Assembly (NCBI GenBank): GCA_963716235.1
Contig: CAVQTE010000030.1
Location: 1-64,000, forward strand
Direction of reading: 5' to 3'
Length of the DNA stretch: 64,000 nt
DNA from: Sva-07 sp963716235
GTDB taxonomy: Bacteria; Actinomycetota; Acidimicrobiia; Acidimicrobiales; Ilumatobacteraceae
Below the pieces are notes generated by a model. It made no database searches, was not told where the DNA came from, and saw nothing but the letters and a program-made list of their open reading frames with translations. Shown here one piece after another: positions 38,270-47,112 of this stretch (the first letter of the stretch is position 1; each line of letters begins with the position of its first letter). Both the position numbers and the translations under genes were made by a program.

Positions 38270-38490
38270 CTATGTGTTCGTTCGACCGATGGTGCGGTAC
38301 ACCGTCGGTCGCGACACCGAGAACTACTCATCGAGATCTCATCCGGGCCGGCGACGGCGTCGAGCCGTCTTACTCGACCGACGACATCGACGAGATGATC
38401 ACGATCGCGGCCGACACGATGTGAGCGCTGGGCCGTGAGGTCTTGCTCGTCAGTCGAGCATCGTGCGTATCCAATCAGTGTTTCATCCAT
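38270..38490 (-). pseudogene. Serine resolvase split by the 90-bp repeat
   Basis: On the minus strand a Tn3-type resolvase starts at 38490: MDETLIGYARCSTDEQDLTA with catalytic Ser12 in its RCSTDEQ context. It is cut exactly where copy 2 of the repeat begins (38429). Beyond the repeat, minus-strand 38339-38270 gives the HTH end SVSRPTVYRTIGRTNT and a stop. The internal about 120 residues are gone. So the repeat sits inside a deleted resolvase. Confidence 0.75.
38340..38429 (+). repeat. 90-bp direct repeat, copy 2
   Basis: Copy of the lipoprotein gene end (see 37332-37421), inserted in the resolvase remnant. The rest of the lipoprotein gene is absent here. Confidence 0.85.
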
Positions 38491-38729
38491 CAAGGAACCG
38501 TGCCGTACGTGGTCGTGGCGAGGCGTCGGTGAGCGTCCGGATGGGGACCGTCCCCTTGTCGGACAACGACCGAGCGATCGATCATGGCTGATCCCTGCCC
38601 GGAGGGAGTGTGACGTCACGTAGACGGCCTTCGGAGTGCGGCGTTGGTGTGGCTGAAGGAGATTCGGTAAGCCGTGTGGAGTCGTCATCGGGTTCTTCGA
38701 ACGTCGTTTGGCCCACGCTCCAGACAGTT

Positions 38730-39461
38730 TCAGTTGAAATCCAAGTTGCCGCGTTCGGCGGGCGACAAGCACTCGTCGTAGGCAGCGAGGAGCGGCTCGA
38801 TCGACTCTGGGAATGGTTGAGCATCCGGCTGTGACGGGTCGTCGTAAGCGCGGTCGATCTCGCTGACGAGCATCACTTTCGCTTCGTCGTCGGCGAGCCG
38901 GTCGGCGACACAACCCGCCGAGTCGTCACTGATCGTGTCGGCTCCTTCGGTCACGCTCAAGATCAGCAGCAGTTTCCATTGATCTGAGCACTCCACGAAG
39001 ACGGCAACAATCGACTCGGCCTCGGCGCGCTCGATCTGAAGCTCTTCATAGTTGTTCGACAGGCCGAACCCGAGAAGGCTCCAAGGGCCTACGCCAAACC
39101 AGAGTTCCTTTGCCCTGTCGGCGCCGAGCACCTCGACAAGCTGCTCGCCGATACATGCCGCGTCGTCGCTGGGTAGCACCGTTCGTGCCGTCACCGTCCG
39201 CTCAGTGCCGTCCGGGTCCACGATTTCCCATCTGGGCGAGCAGAACGAATCAGCGATCGCTGCCGCGAGTGCCTCGTCGTCATCCGGCAACACCGGCGTC
39301 ACGCCATGGGGGCCATCGGTACCGGTTTCGAAGGTCACAGTCCCCGACTGACAGGCGGCCAGCACGGTAGTCGGGCTGACTGCGGGGGACTCAGAGGTGC
39401 CGCCGCCGCAAGCCGCCAGCGACAGGAGGACCACAGACAACATGCCAGCAAGCTTGACCAT
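38730..39461 (-). CDS. Secreted lipoprotein, unknown function
   Basis: 243 residues. Signal peptide MVKLAGMLSVVLLSLAAC (Cys18 lipobox), then two short repeats of an acidic Cys-containing domain: DSFCSPRWEIVDPDG, DDAACIGEQLVEVLGADRAK, then DDSAGCVADRLADDEAKVML and YDECLSPAERGNLDFN. The pattern C-(A/I)-(G/A)-(D/E)-x-L occurs twice and also in the lipoprotein at 46.5 kb, so the two may share a fold. Start ATG 39461 chosen for the signal peptide; the frame extends upstream without signal features. Confidence 0.8.
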   Translation of the reverse strand: MVKLAGMLSVVLLSLAACGGGTSESPAVSPTTVLAACQSGTVTFETGTDGPHGVTPVLPDDDEALAAAIADSFCSPRWEIVDPDGTERTVTARTVLPSDDAACIGEQLVEVLGADRAKELWFGVGPWSLLGFGLSNNYEELQIERAEAESIVAVFVECSDQWKLLLILSVTEGADTISDDSAGCVADRLADDEAKVMLVSEIDRAYDDPSQPDAQPFPESIEPLLAAYDECLSPAERGNLDFN

Positions 39462-39655
39462 CCAGTTCTCCACGTGATCGGCGAGCGCTTCCACTGTTCG
39501 CGCTGTCCCGCTCGACGACCCAGAGGCAAAGGTCACCGCCCTGATCCCGCCGGCTGGCTCCCGCTCAGGCGCGGTGACTCGGATTCGCGACTCCTGAGAG
39601 ATCGAGGTGACGTTGTGCTCTGCCCCGGTCTGGTGTGGGGTGCGCACGGTTGGCT

Positions 39656-40027
39656 ATGAGCGAGTCTCTGACGCCGCAGCGGTCGAGTATCGAGCGGTGG
39701 CTGTCGTGGGCCGTGTTCTTCTTGGCGCTCGCCCTCGGGTGGGTGTTGTTGTGGGCGCTGGGTTGGTCGATCGACTTTGCCGTGGACGATGGCGAACTGC
39801 CGGCCCACGCCATGTCGCGAGAGTGCCCTGGGCTGGACAACGCTTACTTCTTTCCCATCGTCGGTCTCGGGCTGCTCGCCGTGGCCGGCGTGAAGCTGAT
39901 CGGGAGGGCTATTCGGCGGGGCGGCTGGTGGCAGATCGGTCTGTGGGCCGGGCTTGTGGTGATTGCCGATGCGCTGCTCATGTTCCAGTACCTGCGCTTC
40001 TTCGTGCCGCTGGCCGGTTGCGATTGA
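39656..40027 (+). CDS. Membrane protein, three helices
   Basis: 123 residues. Hydrophobic segments LSWAVFFLALALGWVLLWAL, FPIVGLGLLAVAGVKLIG and GLWAGLVVIADALLMFQYLR. No recognised family. Start at ATG 39656 (MSESLTPQRS), with GTTGGCT upstream and no strong ribosome site. It diverges from the lipoprotein at 39461. Confidence 0.65.
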   Translation: MSESLTPQRSSIERWLSWAVFFLALALGWVLLWALGWSIDFAVDDGELPAHAMSRECPGLDNAYFFPIVGLGLLAVAGVKLIGRAIRRGGWWQIGLWAGLVVIADALLMFQYLRFFVPLAGCD

Positions 40028-40187
40028 CGCACCTCCCCAGGTCCGCGTTGTGCATGTACGCCCGGAGACCGTGGGTCAACGAATCGGACTCGACCAGAAA
40101 GAGACGAGAGCTACGCGACACGTCAACCGTCCGGGAGATGATCGCCTACTGAGAAGTCCGGCCCGGTGCGACGCGTACCCAGCGGAT

Positions 40188-40928
40188 TCAGGTTGAGAGC
40201 GTGCGTTCGGCGATGCTGCCGAACAGCCGGGTGGCTTGTTCCGGGCGCAGCGCCAGGAACCGTCCCTCGGCCTCGACGAGCACGTCGTCGGGGGCGTTCG
40301 CCAGGCTGATCGAGCCCTGGACCGCCGCCCGGACGCCGAGCACGTCGATCAGCCTGGCCTGTAGTCGTAGCGGCTGGCCGAGGGGAACCGTCGCGCGATA
40401 GCGCACCTCCAGCCTGCCGGTCACTCCAGGGTGGCCCGCAGCTGCAGCGGCGTACCCCATGATCTGATCGAGGAGCAGGGCGCTGACTCCACCGTGGGCG
40501 TAGGTGAAGGGCCCCTCGTAGCGCCAATCAAGGGTGCACCAGCCGATCGCCGCGCCGTCGACGATCTCGACGCGCATCGGTGGAGCGACTGGATTGCCGA
40601 GACCCACGACCGGGTTGTACAGGCGTTGGCCACGGTGCAGGTCGTCGACCGAGGATGGCTCGTCGAGACGCCGTTGTCGCTCGGCGAGCGCGGTGGCCAG
40701 CGCCCGTGCATGCTCTGCCACCCGGCGAATCTCGTCGACCGCGACCTCGCTGCCGATCGCGCTCGACGTCAGGTCGCGCAGTGCCTCACCCAACTCCACC
40801 ACCGCCGCCCGGCGCTCGGAGAGTTCCGCTGTCAGCTCCACCTCCCGAACGTCGACGTGACGAATGCCGGCAAGCGGCCGGTCAGGCGCATTGCCGGGGA
40901 CGGGTGGCGGTCCGTCCGATGTGGGCAT
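40188..40928 (-). CDS. PaaI-type hotdog thioesterase
   Basis: 246 residues. The C-terminal half has the hotdog core YAHGGVSALLLDQIMGYAAA (His-Gly plus Asp catalytic region) and PLRLQARLIDVLGVRAAVQG. The N-terminal helical half (AELSERRAAVVELGEALRDL and following) is longer than in simple PaaI proteins. It likely hydrolyses acyl-CoA thioesters; substrate unknown. Start ATG 40928 (MPTSDGPPP). Confidence 0.85.
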   Translation of the reverse strand: MPTSDGPPPVPGNAPDRPLAGIRHVDVREVELTAELSERRAAVVELGEALRDLTSSAIGSEVAVDEIRRVAEHARALATALAERQRRLDEPSSVDDLHRGQRLYNPVVGLGNPVAPPMRVEIVDGAAIGWCTLDWRYEGPFTYAHGGVSALLLDQIMGYAAAAAGHPGVTGRLEVRYRATVPLGQPLRLQARLIDVLGVRAAVQGSISLANAPDDVLVEAEGRFLALRPEQATRLFGSIAERTLST

Positions 40929-41190
40929 CGGACCATCCTGCCTCAAAGCGGACGAAGGCCACACACCCATCCGCTACGTCCGATTGTTGAACGCTCGACG
41001 ACCGGCGCTGGGCGCCTCGGCGTGTCGCAGTTCGGTGAATGGGTCGTCGCACACATGAGGACCGCCCATCGGACACCCGCTGGTCCACGTGCGACGTGGT
41101 GTCGATGCTCAGACGTCAGATGCCGATCCTCTGCCGAGAGGATCCCGGTAACCGATTCTGAGCGGTCACGCGCCAAGCTGCAGCTCTACG
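40929..41190. other. Short gene-free spacer
   Basis: No coding or structural signal noticed. Confidence 0.35.
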
Positions 41191-41970
41191 TCAGCTTCGC
41201 TCCGTCGGGACGATCGAGTTGCTCAGCAGTTCGAACCGTGCGTTGCCGTCGACGATGCAGCGCTGCAGATGCTCGCCCGCCCGTACCTCGCCGCCGGCCA
41301 GCACGAGGCACTGCTCGGCAGTCCCGTCGACCGTCGCGCCGGGCTCGACGACGGTTCCGCCTCCGCTCTCGACGAGATTCGCCGCCAGCAGGTTGGCCGG
41401 CGTCCCGCCGTCGATTGCCAGACCGGTGAACGGTACGAGGTGGACCTCACCGTCGGCCAGTTGTCGCCTCCACAGGTCGCGATACAGATCCTCGGTATTG
41501 GGCCCGATCCGGGCAAGGGTGCCCCGGTCCATCGTGGAGAGCCCGACGAACCGCCACAGGCCGTCGAAGTCAGGCGACGCACGGTCAAGCGTGACCAGAA
41601 GACGCGTCGGCGCCTCGTGACGCCTGTCGATGAAGTCGGCTACGTCGCCGAAGAGCACCGCGTCCGCGTTGAGCACCACCACGTCGCGGCCGTTGATCCA
41701 CTCCCGCATGTTGTACAGCCCGCCCGCCGTACCAAGTGGCTCGGATCCCTCCTCGAACGTCTGAACACCGGACGGCACGTGCGCGGCAAACCAGTCGGCG
41801 TGCCCGCTGACGTTCAACGCGATCTCGTCGACGAAGGGACGTACCACATCGACCGCCCGATCGAGCAGGCTCCGCGACCCGACCGGAAACGACGCCTTCG
41901 GCCGGGTGTCGGAGAACGGCGCCAACCGGGTTCCCCGTCCGGCCGAGAGAACCACGCCGCACAAGCCCAT
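41191..41970 (-). CDS. Sugar-phosphate nucleotidyltransferase-like protein
   Basis: 259 residues from ATG 41970: MGLCGVVLSAGRGTRLAPFS, the NTP-binding signature of sugar-1-phosphate nucleotidyltransferases, with RPKASFPVG (Lys-containing second motif), EPLGTAGGLYNM and VVLNADAVLFGD (metal Asp). The C-terminal part (VVEPGATVDGTAEQCLVLAG) looks like a left-handed beta-helix. Likely makes an NDP-sugar; the sugar is not predictable. Intact, apparently a single gene. Confidence 0.85.
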   Translation of the reverse strand: MGLCGVVLSAGRGTRLAPFSDTRPKASFPVGSRSLLDRAVDVVRPFVDEIALNVSGHADWFAAHVPSGVQTFEEGSEPLGTAGGLYNMREWINGRDVVVLNADAVLFGDVADFIDRRHEAPTRLLVTLDRASPDFDGLWRFVGLSTMDRGTLARIGPNTEDLYRDLWRRQLADGEVHLVPFTGLAIDGGTPANLLAANLVESGGGTVVEPGATVDGTAEQCLVLAGGEVRAGEHLQRCIVDGNARFELLSNSIVPTERS

Positions 41971-42197
41971 GCCGCTGACCCTAGCGAGCAGCCGCAATTC
42001 GCAATCGGACCCGTCCCGCCGGCGCACCCCACTCGCTCATGGCCACCGAGCCGACGGGTGATGCTGCTGACGCTCATCGGTGGGCGAGTGAGCCGCGGAA
42101 CTCCGACAAATTGGCAGCAGCGCATGCCCTGTGGCCTTCGGCAAACGACCGCCGAGCCCATCCGGATCAGCTTGCCCCGTCAGCGTGGAGCGCGGGT

Positions 42198-43397
42198 TCA
42201 AGCTCCGCTGCGACGGTCCACGACGGCAACGTTTCGAAGCACCGGGAGGACGTCTGCGCCCACCTGCTTGACGGTGTCGGGATCGCCCGCCGACCATGCC
42301 CGCAATCCTCCCTGGCCGTCGACCCAGTAAAGGTATGCTCCATCGGTCGACCAGACCAGGTCGCGGGTGGACGCCGGCCAGACGCCCCCCGTCAGCTCCA
42401 CCACCGAACCCGTCTCGAGGTCGATCACCATCGGCCCGTCCAATGGAGTCCCCGAATAGAGATCATCCTCCAAGGTCGGTGTCGCGAGCATCGTGCCAGC
42501 AGGCGACAGAGCGACGAACTCGGGCAGACCCTCTCGGGAGAACGCGGTCGGGCCGGCTCCCAGGTCGCGCTCGACACCAGAGTTCCGGTCGACGACGACC
42601 AACCGGCACACGTCCGGGGAAGGATCGCAGACCAATCCGACGAGGGTGTCGGGGCTCGCCGCGGCCAGATACGACCAGTTTCCCAGGCTCGTAGACGTTC
42701 CGTCGGCAGAAAGCGATGAGTACTCGCCACCGTCCAGGATCACGAGTTCACCGTTGCCGTCTGCTGCGACGGGCACCCCGAGTTCGGTGAGGGAGATCGC
42801 CGGTTCGGTTTGCATGTCGATCGGGTTCAGCAACCGAACCTCATGCTCATACTCGAACAACCACACCGAGTCCTCAGCACCCGTCGACCAGTAGACGGCG
42901 ACGGGGAAGCTCTCCCAAAGCGGTTCGACCTCCTCGGCGGGATCGTCGGGCACGTACCAGCTCCCCCCGCCGTAGCTGGTCGTCGAGATCAGCAGACCCG
43001 ACTCCAAACGGATCGCACCCGCCGGTATGCCCCACACCCACGGCGCCGGTTCGGCTGACTCGTTCGGCCGGTTGCACACCACAGCGCCGGTGGCAAGATC
43101 GAGCCGCAGGACATCACCGTGGTCGTCCACCACCAACAGGTCGTCGGTCGCGGCGGGCAATGCCTCAACTGTCACGGGCGGGTTCGAGCAGATCGAACTC
43201 GACGGTGCCTCAGGTGGCGTGGTGGCCCACGTGTAGGGCGGCAACTCCGACGTCGTCGGTACCTCAACGGTCGTCGTCGATGCCTCCACGGTCGTGGTGG
43301 TGGACGCGGTCGTCGGCTCTGCCACCTCATCATCACCGCATGTGGCACCCACAACCGCAAGCCCAAGGACCGCCAACAGATTCACAGCTCTAGTCAT
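42198..43397 (-). CDS. Lipoprotein with beta-propeller-like domain
   Basis: 399 residues. Signal with a weak lipobox VVGATC (Cys20), a long Thr/Ser/Val linker (residues about 30-60), then repeated strands of a propeller: LLVVDDHGDVLRLDLATGAV, VWLFEYEHEVRLLNPID, GELVILDGGEYSSLSADGTS, LVWSTDGAYLYWVDGQGGLR. Probably exported and cell-surface; function unknown. Start ATG 43397. Confidence 0.8.
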   Translation of the reverse strand: MTRAVNLLAVLGLAVVGATCGDDEVAEPTTASTTTTVEASTTTVEVPTTSELPPYTWATTPPEAPSSSICSNPPVTVEALPAATDDLLVVDDHGDVLRLDLATGAVVCNRPNESAEPAPWVWGIPAGAIRLESGLLISTTSYGGGSWYVPDDPAEEVEPLWESFPVAVYWSTGAEDSVWLFEYEHEVRLLNPIDMQTEPAISLTELGVPVAADGNGELVILDGGEYSSLSADGTSTSLGNWSYLAAASPDTLVGLVCDPSPDVCRLVVVDRNSGVERDLGAGPTAFSREGLPEFVALSPAGTMLATPTLEDDLYSGTPLDGPMVIDLETGSVVELTGGVWPASTRDLVWSTDGAYLYWVDGQGGLRAWSAGDPDTVKQVGADVLPVLRNVAVVDRRSGA

Positions 43398-43589
43398 GAG
43401 GCACCTCGCTCCTCGGGTTTCTCTCATCGTCGGTCGCTCGCTCACTACTCGACAGAGTCCTAGGTCATCGCGGGTGTGCGCCCGGAACTGCTGGACTGCT
43501 CAACCTGCCCGGTTCAGGCGGGTTGTCCCAAGCGCGCTCGGCAACGCTCGGCTCGATGACCCTCTCGAGGCCCAGATATTCGGCCGAAG
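43398..43589. other. Spacer
   Basis: Intergenic region between divergent genes; nothing further seen. Confidence 0.35.
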
Positions 43590-44336
43590 GTGCTTGATCG
43601 TCGGCTGCTCATCGGATGGCGGGTCGGCATCGGCCCCGGCTCCGGTCGGCCGATCGACCCAACCGGTCACGTCGTTTCCGGCCGCGACCTTGCCGTCGGG
43701 TTCTGCTCAGCCGCTCGAGCCGGAGGTCCACGATCTCCGGTTGCGCATCGAGGCTGCCCCGGGGACGAGATCATGACGGGGAGCACCACCGACGTGCTGC
43801 GCTTCAGCGTCGATGTGGTTGACGGCGACCCGGCGTCGGTCGTGCCGTCCGGGTCGTATCTCGGGCCGACGTTGCGCCTCCGTCAGGGACAGCGGGTGCG
43901 TGTCTCGTTCGACAACGAGCTCGATCAGGACAGCATCGTGCACTGGCACGGATTGGTGGTGCCCGAGGACCAGGACGGACAGCCCACGGCCGCGGTCCGG
44001 CCGGGAGAGACCTACGAGTACGACTTCGTGGTCACCAATCGACCGGGTACCTACTGGTACCACCCCCATCCTCACCACCACACCGGCGAGCAGGTGTACC
44101 GGGGCCTCGCCGGACTCTTGATCGTGCACGGCGACGAACCAGATCTGCCGTCGGGCTCGGAGGATCTCGCGCTCGTCCTACACGACCGAACGATCGGCAG
44201 CGACGGCCAGCTCAGTTACGGCGGCACACGACATGATCAGATGGCAGGGTTCGTCGGCGCAACGATGGTCACCAACGGCGTTGCCGGTCTCGAGCACGAG
44301 GACTCCGGAATGATGCGCAACTTCCTCGTGTCCTGA
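43590..44336 (+). pseudogene. Multicopper oxidase with a large internal deletion
   Basis: The N-terminal cupredoxin domain is present: the leader in another frame up to 43776 (LEPEVHDLRLRIEAAPGTRS), then from about 43780 VLRFSVDVVDGDP, YLGPTLRLRQGQRVRVSFDN, and the copper ligands HWHG and YHPHPHHH. Directly after MVTNGVAG comes LEHEDSGMMRNFLVS, which is the very C-terminal copper motif (normally HCH...EHED.GMM). So domains two and most of three, about 250-300 residues, are missing, plus one frameshift near 43770. It cannot be a working oxidase. Confidence 0.8.
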
Positions 44337-44365
44337 ACGGCCGGTCCGCTCGTCTCGGCAGGAGC

Positions 44366-45358
44366 TCAGCTGACGATGGCGGATGCGAGGGCGAGATAGA
44401 TGGCGATGGACAGCAAGTCCTGCACGACCGTGGCAAGTGGCCCGGATCCGAAAGCGGGATCCTTGTGGAAGCGATTGAGAAGCCAGGGCAGGAGCAGGGC
44501 GACGGCGCTGGCCACACCGCAACTGGCGAACAGCGCGAGCGAGACGGTGACGGCCACCGACACGTCGTCGAAGACGACGAGGCAGAACGGGAAGAACAGC
44601 GCAGCAACGACACAGCCGATCAGGGCCCCGGCGATCATCTCTTTGGCGACGAAGCGGCGGATCGGCACACCCACGGACAGGCCCCGGACGGCCAGCGTTT
44701 CGGTCTGGGTGCCAACGGCGTCGGCCATGTAGACGATCGCAGGCAGGAAGAACGCGAGCTGCACCGTGCGGGCGAGCTGCTCTTCCGAGGAGCCGACGAG
44801 CCAGGCTGACACCATCGCGCCGAGCAACCCGATCGCGAGCCATGGCAGTCGGTGGGCAAGGCGGCGGGCAACCCGCTCCTCGCTGGCGATCCGGGCCGTG
44901 TTGCCGGTGGCGAGCAGGCCGGAGAACCGCGAGAGGTCCTCCTCGTGTTCCTGCATCAGCACCGACAGCATCCGCTGGGGTGCAATGAGCCCGAGGAACA
45001 TGCCGTCGTCGTCCACGACGGCGAGGCTTCCTTCACCGTGTTCGAGCATGACCCAAGCCGCGATCTCCTGGTCGGTGTTGGGTGCGACGACCGGTGGGTC
45101 GTGGTCCATCAACCGGTCGATTGCGGTGTCCGGCGCAGCGGCGAGCAGGCGCTCGATCCCGACGATGCCCACGAGGCACCCGCCGACGCAGACAGCGATG
45201 TCAGCGACCGTGTCGAAGGTCTCCCCGATGAGCCGTTCGCGAACCGTGCCCGCCGTGTCGTCTGGGTGGGCGATCGGGATGTTCGCCGTTGCGTGGCTGC
45301 TGGCGATCTCGAGTCGGGATGACAAAGTGTCCAGATCCGTGGAGGCGACGTCGCTCAT
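44366..45358 (-). CDS. MgtE-type magnesium transporter-like protein
   Basis: 330 residues. Tandem CBS domains in the N-terminal half (ADIAVCVGGCLVGIVGIERL, EGSLAVVDDDGMFLGLIAPQ), followed by five membrane helices with the MgtE hallmarks: FFLPAIVYMADAVGTQTETL, then DPAFGSGPLATVVQDLLSIA. The N-terminal superhelical MgtE_N domain is absent, so it is shorter than the classical about 450 residue form. Start ATG 45358 (MSDVASTD); 104 bases separate it from the divergent RsbRD-like gene. Confidence 0.85.
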   Translation of the reverse strand: MSDVASTDLDTLSSRLEIASSHATANIPIAHPDDTAGTVRERLIGETFDTVADIAVCVGGCLVGIVGIERLLAAAPDTAIDRLMDHDPPVVAPNTDQEIAAWVMLEHGEGSLAVVDDDGMFLGLIAPQRMLSVLMQEHEEDLSRFSGLLATGNTARIASEERVARRLAHRLPWLAIGLLGAMVSAWLVGSSEEQLARTVQLAFFLPAIVYMADAVGTQTETLAVRGLSVGVPIRRFVAKEMIAGALIGCVVAALFFPFCLVVFDDVSVAVTVSLALFASCGVASAVALLLPWLLNRFHKDPAFGSGPLATVVQDLLSIAIYLALASAIVS

Positions 45359-45462
45359 CAACGGAGTCTCGCCCGGCCCACGGCTCCACACAATGAACAC
45401 CATCGTGTTGTCGATGCGCCGGCGATCGGCTTCGGCTGTCCTGCCTCCGGTAACCTCACGAC

Positions 45463-45939
45463 GTGGAAGTCTCCTTTGACGTCGCCGGATTCCTTGTTGC
45501 CCACCGTTCGTCGATTCTTGCGAAGACCGATGCCGAGGTGATCGGCCGTCGCCTGCCGCATTACGCGGCGGCCGGCGCCGAGGAGATCACGAAGCGGCTC
45601 GCTGCGCTGTTCGACGTCGTCGTCGCTGCCGCGACCGAGAACCACCTCGACTCAGCGCTCGCGTACGCGGACCACGTCGCGGCGCAACGTCAGCAGTCGG
45701 GTCACGACCTGGGCGAACTCCAGCTCGCCATCAATGCGCTCGAGGAGCAGCTCTGGCACGCGGTGATGGAGGATGCGCCAGTCGATGCACAGGGCTTTGC
45801 GCTCGGAATGGTCTCCACCATCCTCGGCGCCATCAAGGATCGGCTGGCGTGCGAGTACGTCTCGCGAGCCGCGGGCAAGCCCACCCACACACTCCGCATC
45901 GACGAACTCTTCCGGGGTACCGCAGCCGGCCAGGTCTGA
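45463..45939 (+). CDS. RsbRD N-terminal domain-like protein
   Basis: 158 residues, GTG start. Entirely helical: FDVAGFLVAHRSSILAKTDA, EEITKRLAALFDVVVAAATE, HDLGELQLAINALEEQLWHA, VSTILGAIKDRLACEYV. The pattern fits the globin-like RsbRD_N input domain found in stressosome-type regulators, here without a STAS domain. The assignment is moderate; a plain hypothetical helical protein is the alternative. Confidence 0.55.
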   Translation: MEVSFDVAGFLVAHRSSILAKTDAEVIGRRLPHYAAAGAEEITKRLAALFDVVVAAATENHLDSALAYADHVAAQRQQSGHDLGELQLAINALEEQLWHAVMEDAPVDAQGFALGMVSTILGAIKDRLACEYVSRAAGKPTHTLRIDELFRGTAAGQV

Positions 45940-46084
45940 CTCCCTCGGGTGGCTGGAAGGTTCCGCACCGGTGGGGTCGTTCGGCGCTACCACCAGCAGA
46001 CATTGGCCTCTTCCGGCAGCGAGATCAACGCGAGATGATGGTCTCACAGATGTGGCACGAGGTTTCGCCACGAAAGGAGAGGTC

Positions 46085-46156
46085 ATGTACATCGGTGGAG
46101 GAGCAGTTGTACTCATTCTGATCATCGTCGTCATCGTGTTGTTGATGCGCCGGTGA
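46085..46156 (+). CDS. Small hydrophobic membrane peptide, 23 aa
   Basis: MYIGGGAVVLILIIVVIVLL then MRR and stop. It has a good ribosome site (AAGGAGAGG 8 bases before ATG 46085) and is a single membrane helix with a basic tail. It is too short for standard gene calling. It precedes the CsbD gene by 66 bases and may share its stress-induced transcript; inference. Confidence 0.7.
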   Translation: MYIGGGAVVLILIIVVIVLLMRR

Positions 46157-46222
46157 TCGCTGTGGGGTTCCATGCACGAGACGCAGGCAGGGAATCCACC
46201 ACGTGAAGAGAAGGGAGTTGTC

Positions 46223-46411
46223 ATGGACAACAAGGATCAGGTCAAGGGCAAAGTGAAGCAGGCTGTCGGTGACCTCACAGGCGACGAGGATCTGAAGAAG
46301 GAAGGCAAGGCTGACGAGAAGGCGGGCGAGGTCAAGGAGTTCGTGGAGGGCGTCAAGGACAAGGCCGACGATTTGGTCGACACGGTCAAGGACAAGATCA
46401 CCAAGCACTGA
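46223..46411 (+). CDS. CsbD family stress protein
   Basis: 62 residues: MDNKDQVKGKVKQAVGDLTG, DEDLKKEGKADEKAGEVKEF, VKDKADDLVDTVKDKITKH. Highly charged, predicted amphipathic, abundant under general stress in other bacteria; molecular role unknown. Start ATG 46223 follows GAAGGGAG. It is the intact paralogue of the remnant at 36354-36543. Confidence 0.9.
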   Translation: MDNKDQVKGKVKQAVGDLTGDEDLKKEGKADEKAGEVKEFVEGVKDKADDLVDTVKDKITKH

Positions 46412-46908
46412 CGATGAGACTGCGCCCCTGAATCGAGGGCACTCGCGCGGCGGATGGGGGCCACCCAGTCGGCGATCGCGCGCATCGAGGGCGGAGGCGC
46501 GTTCTCGGGCAGGTTCTCGGCGACACAGTCCGCCGTTTCGTCGCCGACGTCGGCGGCGAGGTTGGCGACGATCACCTGACGGACGTCGACACAGTCGAAG
46601 TAGGCGTCGACCATCGTGTCGATCTCGTCGTCGGTGAAGTCGGCGCCCTCGATCATGTCGACGTTGTCGGGCGTGAAGCCGAGTTCTTCGATCCGATCCT
46701 CGCCGACACCGCCGACGATGCCGCCGGCGACACATCGGGCTTGCTCCTCAGTGGTGACCCCGCCCTCTTGGAGGAACTTCTCGGTAAGGGCCTGGCCGAT
46801 CGGTGTCTCGGCAGCGTCGTCGCCCCCCGATGAGCAGCCCATCAGCGAGCCACCCGTGACGAGGAGGGCGACAACACCTGTCGCCCCGAAGGCCATGTGA
46901 GTTCTCAT
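46237..46908 (-). CDS. Lipoprotein whose 3' end runs antisense into CsbD
   Basis: Lipobox SLMGC (Cys25), then two Cys-containing repeats: VTTEEQARCVAGGIVGGVGE, EDRIEELG, DVRQVIVANLAADVGDETAD, CVAENLPEN. After about residue 143 the text becomes low-grade (RASALDSGAQSH) and reads as antisense of the CsbD gene down to 46237. So the native stop was probably lost by a frameshift near 46480. It resembles the lipoprotein at 38.7-39.5 kb. Confidence 0.65.
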   Translation of the reverse strand: MRTHMAFGATGVVALLVTGGSLMGCSSGGDDAAETPIGQALTEKFLQEGGVTTEEQARCVAGGIVGGVGEDRIEELGFTPDNVDMIEGADFTDDEIDTMVDAYFDCVDVRQVIVANLAADVGDETADCVAENLPENAPPPSMRAIADWVAPIRRASALDSGAQSHRQCLVILSLTVSTKSSALSLTPSTNSLTSPAFSSALPSFFRSSSPVRSPTACFTLPLT

Positions 46909-47112
46909 GCTCTCTCCCTACTCTCGTGCGGCTCCCACTGCGCTAGCCGATGGGTCGATATGTCGTGGAGGAGGGGCTACTTCCGTCGTGGCGAGCCTGA
47001 AAGCGCTCGCTTGGCCTCGGACGGGGCGAGGAAGCGAGCCAAGTTCGCCTGACGGCCCGCTGGTCGTCGAAGGCATCCGATGAGAGGCCAACGGTCGTCG
47101 ATACAGGGGTGG

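Noticed and set aside
42183..42212. GTGGAGCGCGGGTTCAAGCT resembling a third tRNA-Leu T-arm scar
   Set aside because: It lacks the acceptor end and the variable arm and overlaps the stop of the propeller lipoprotein; likely chance.
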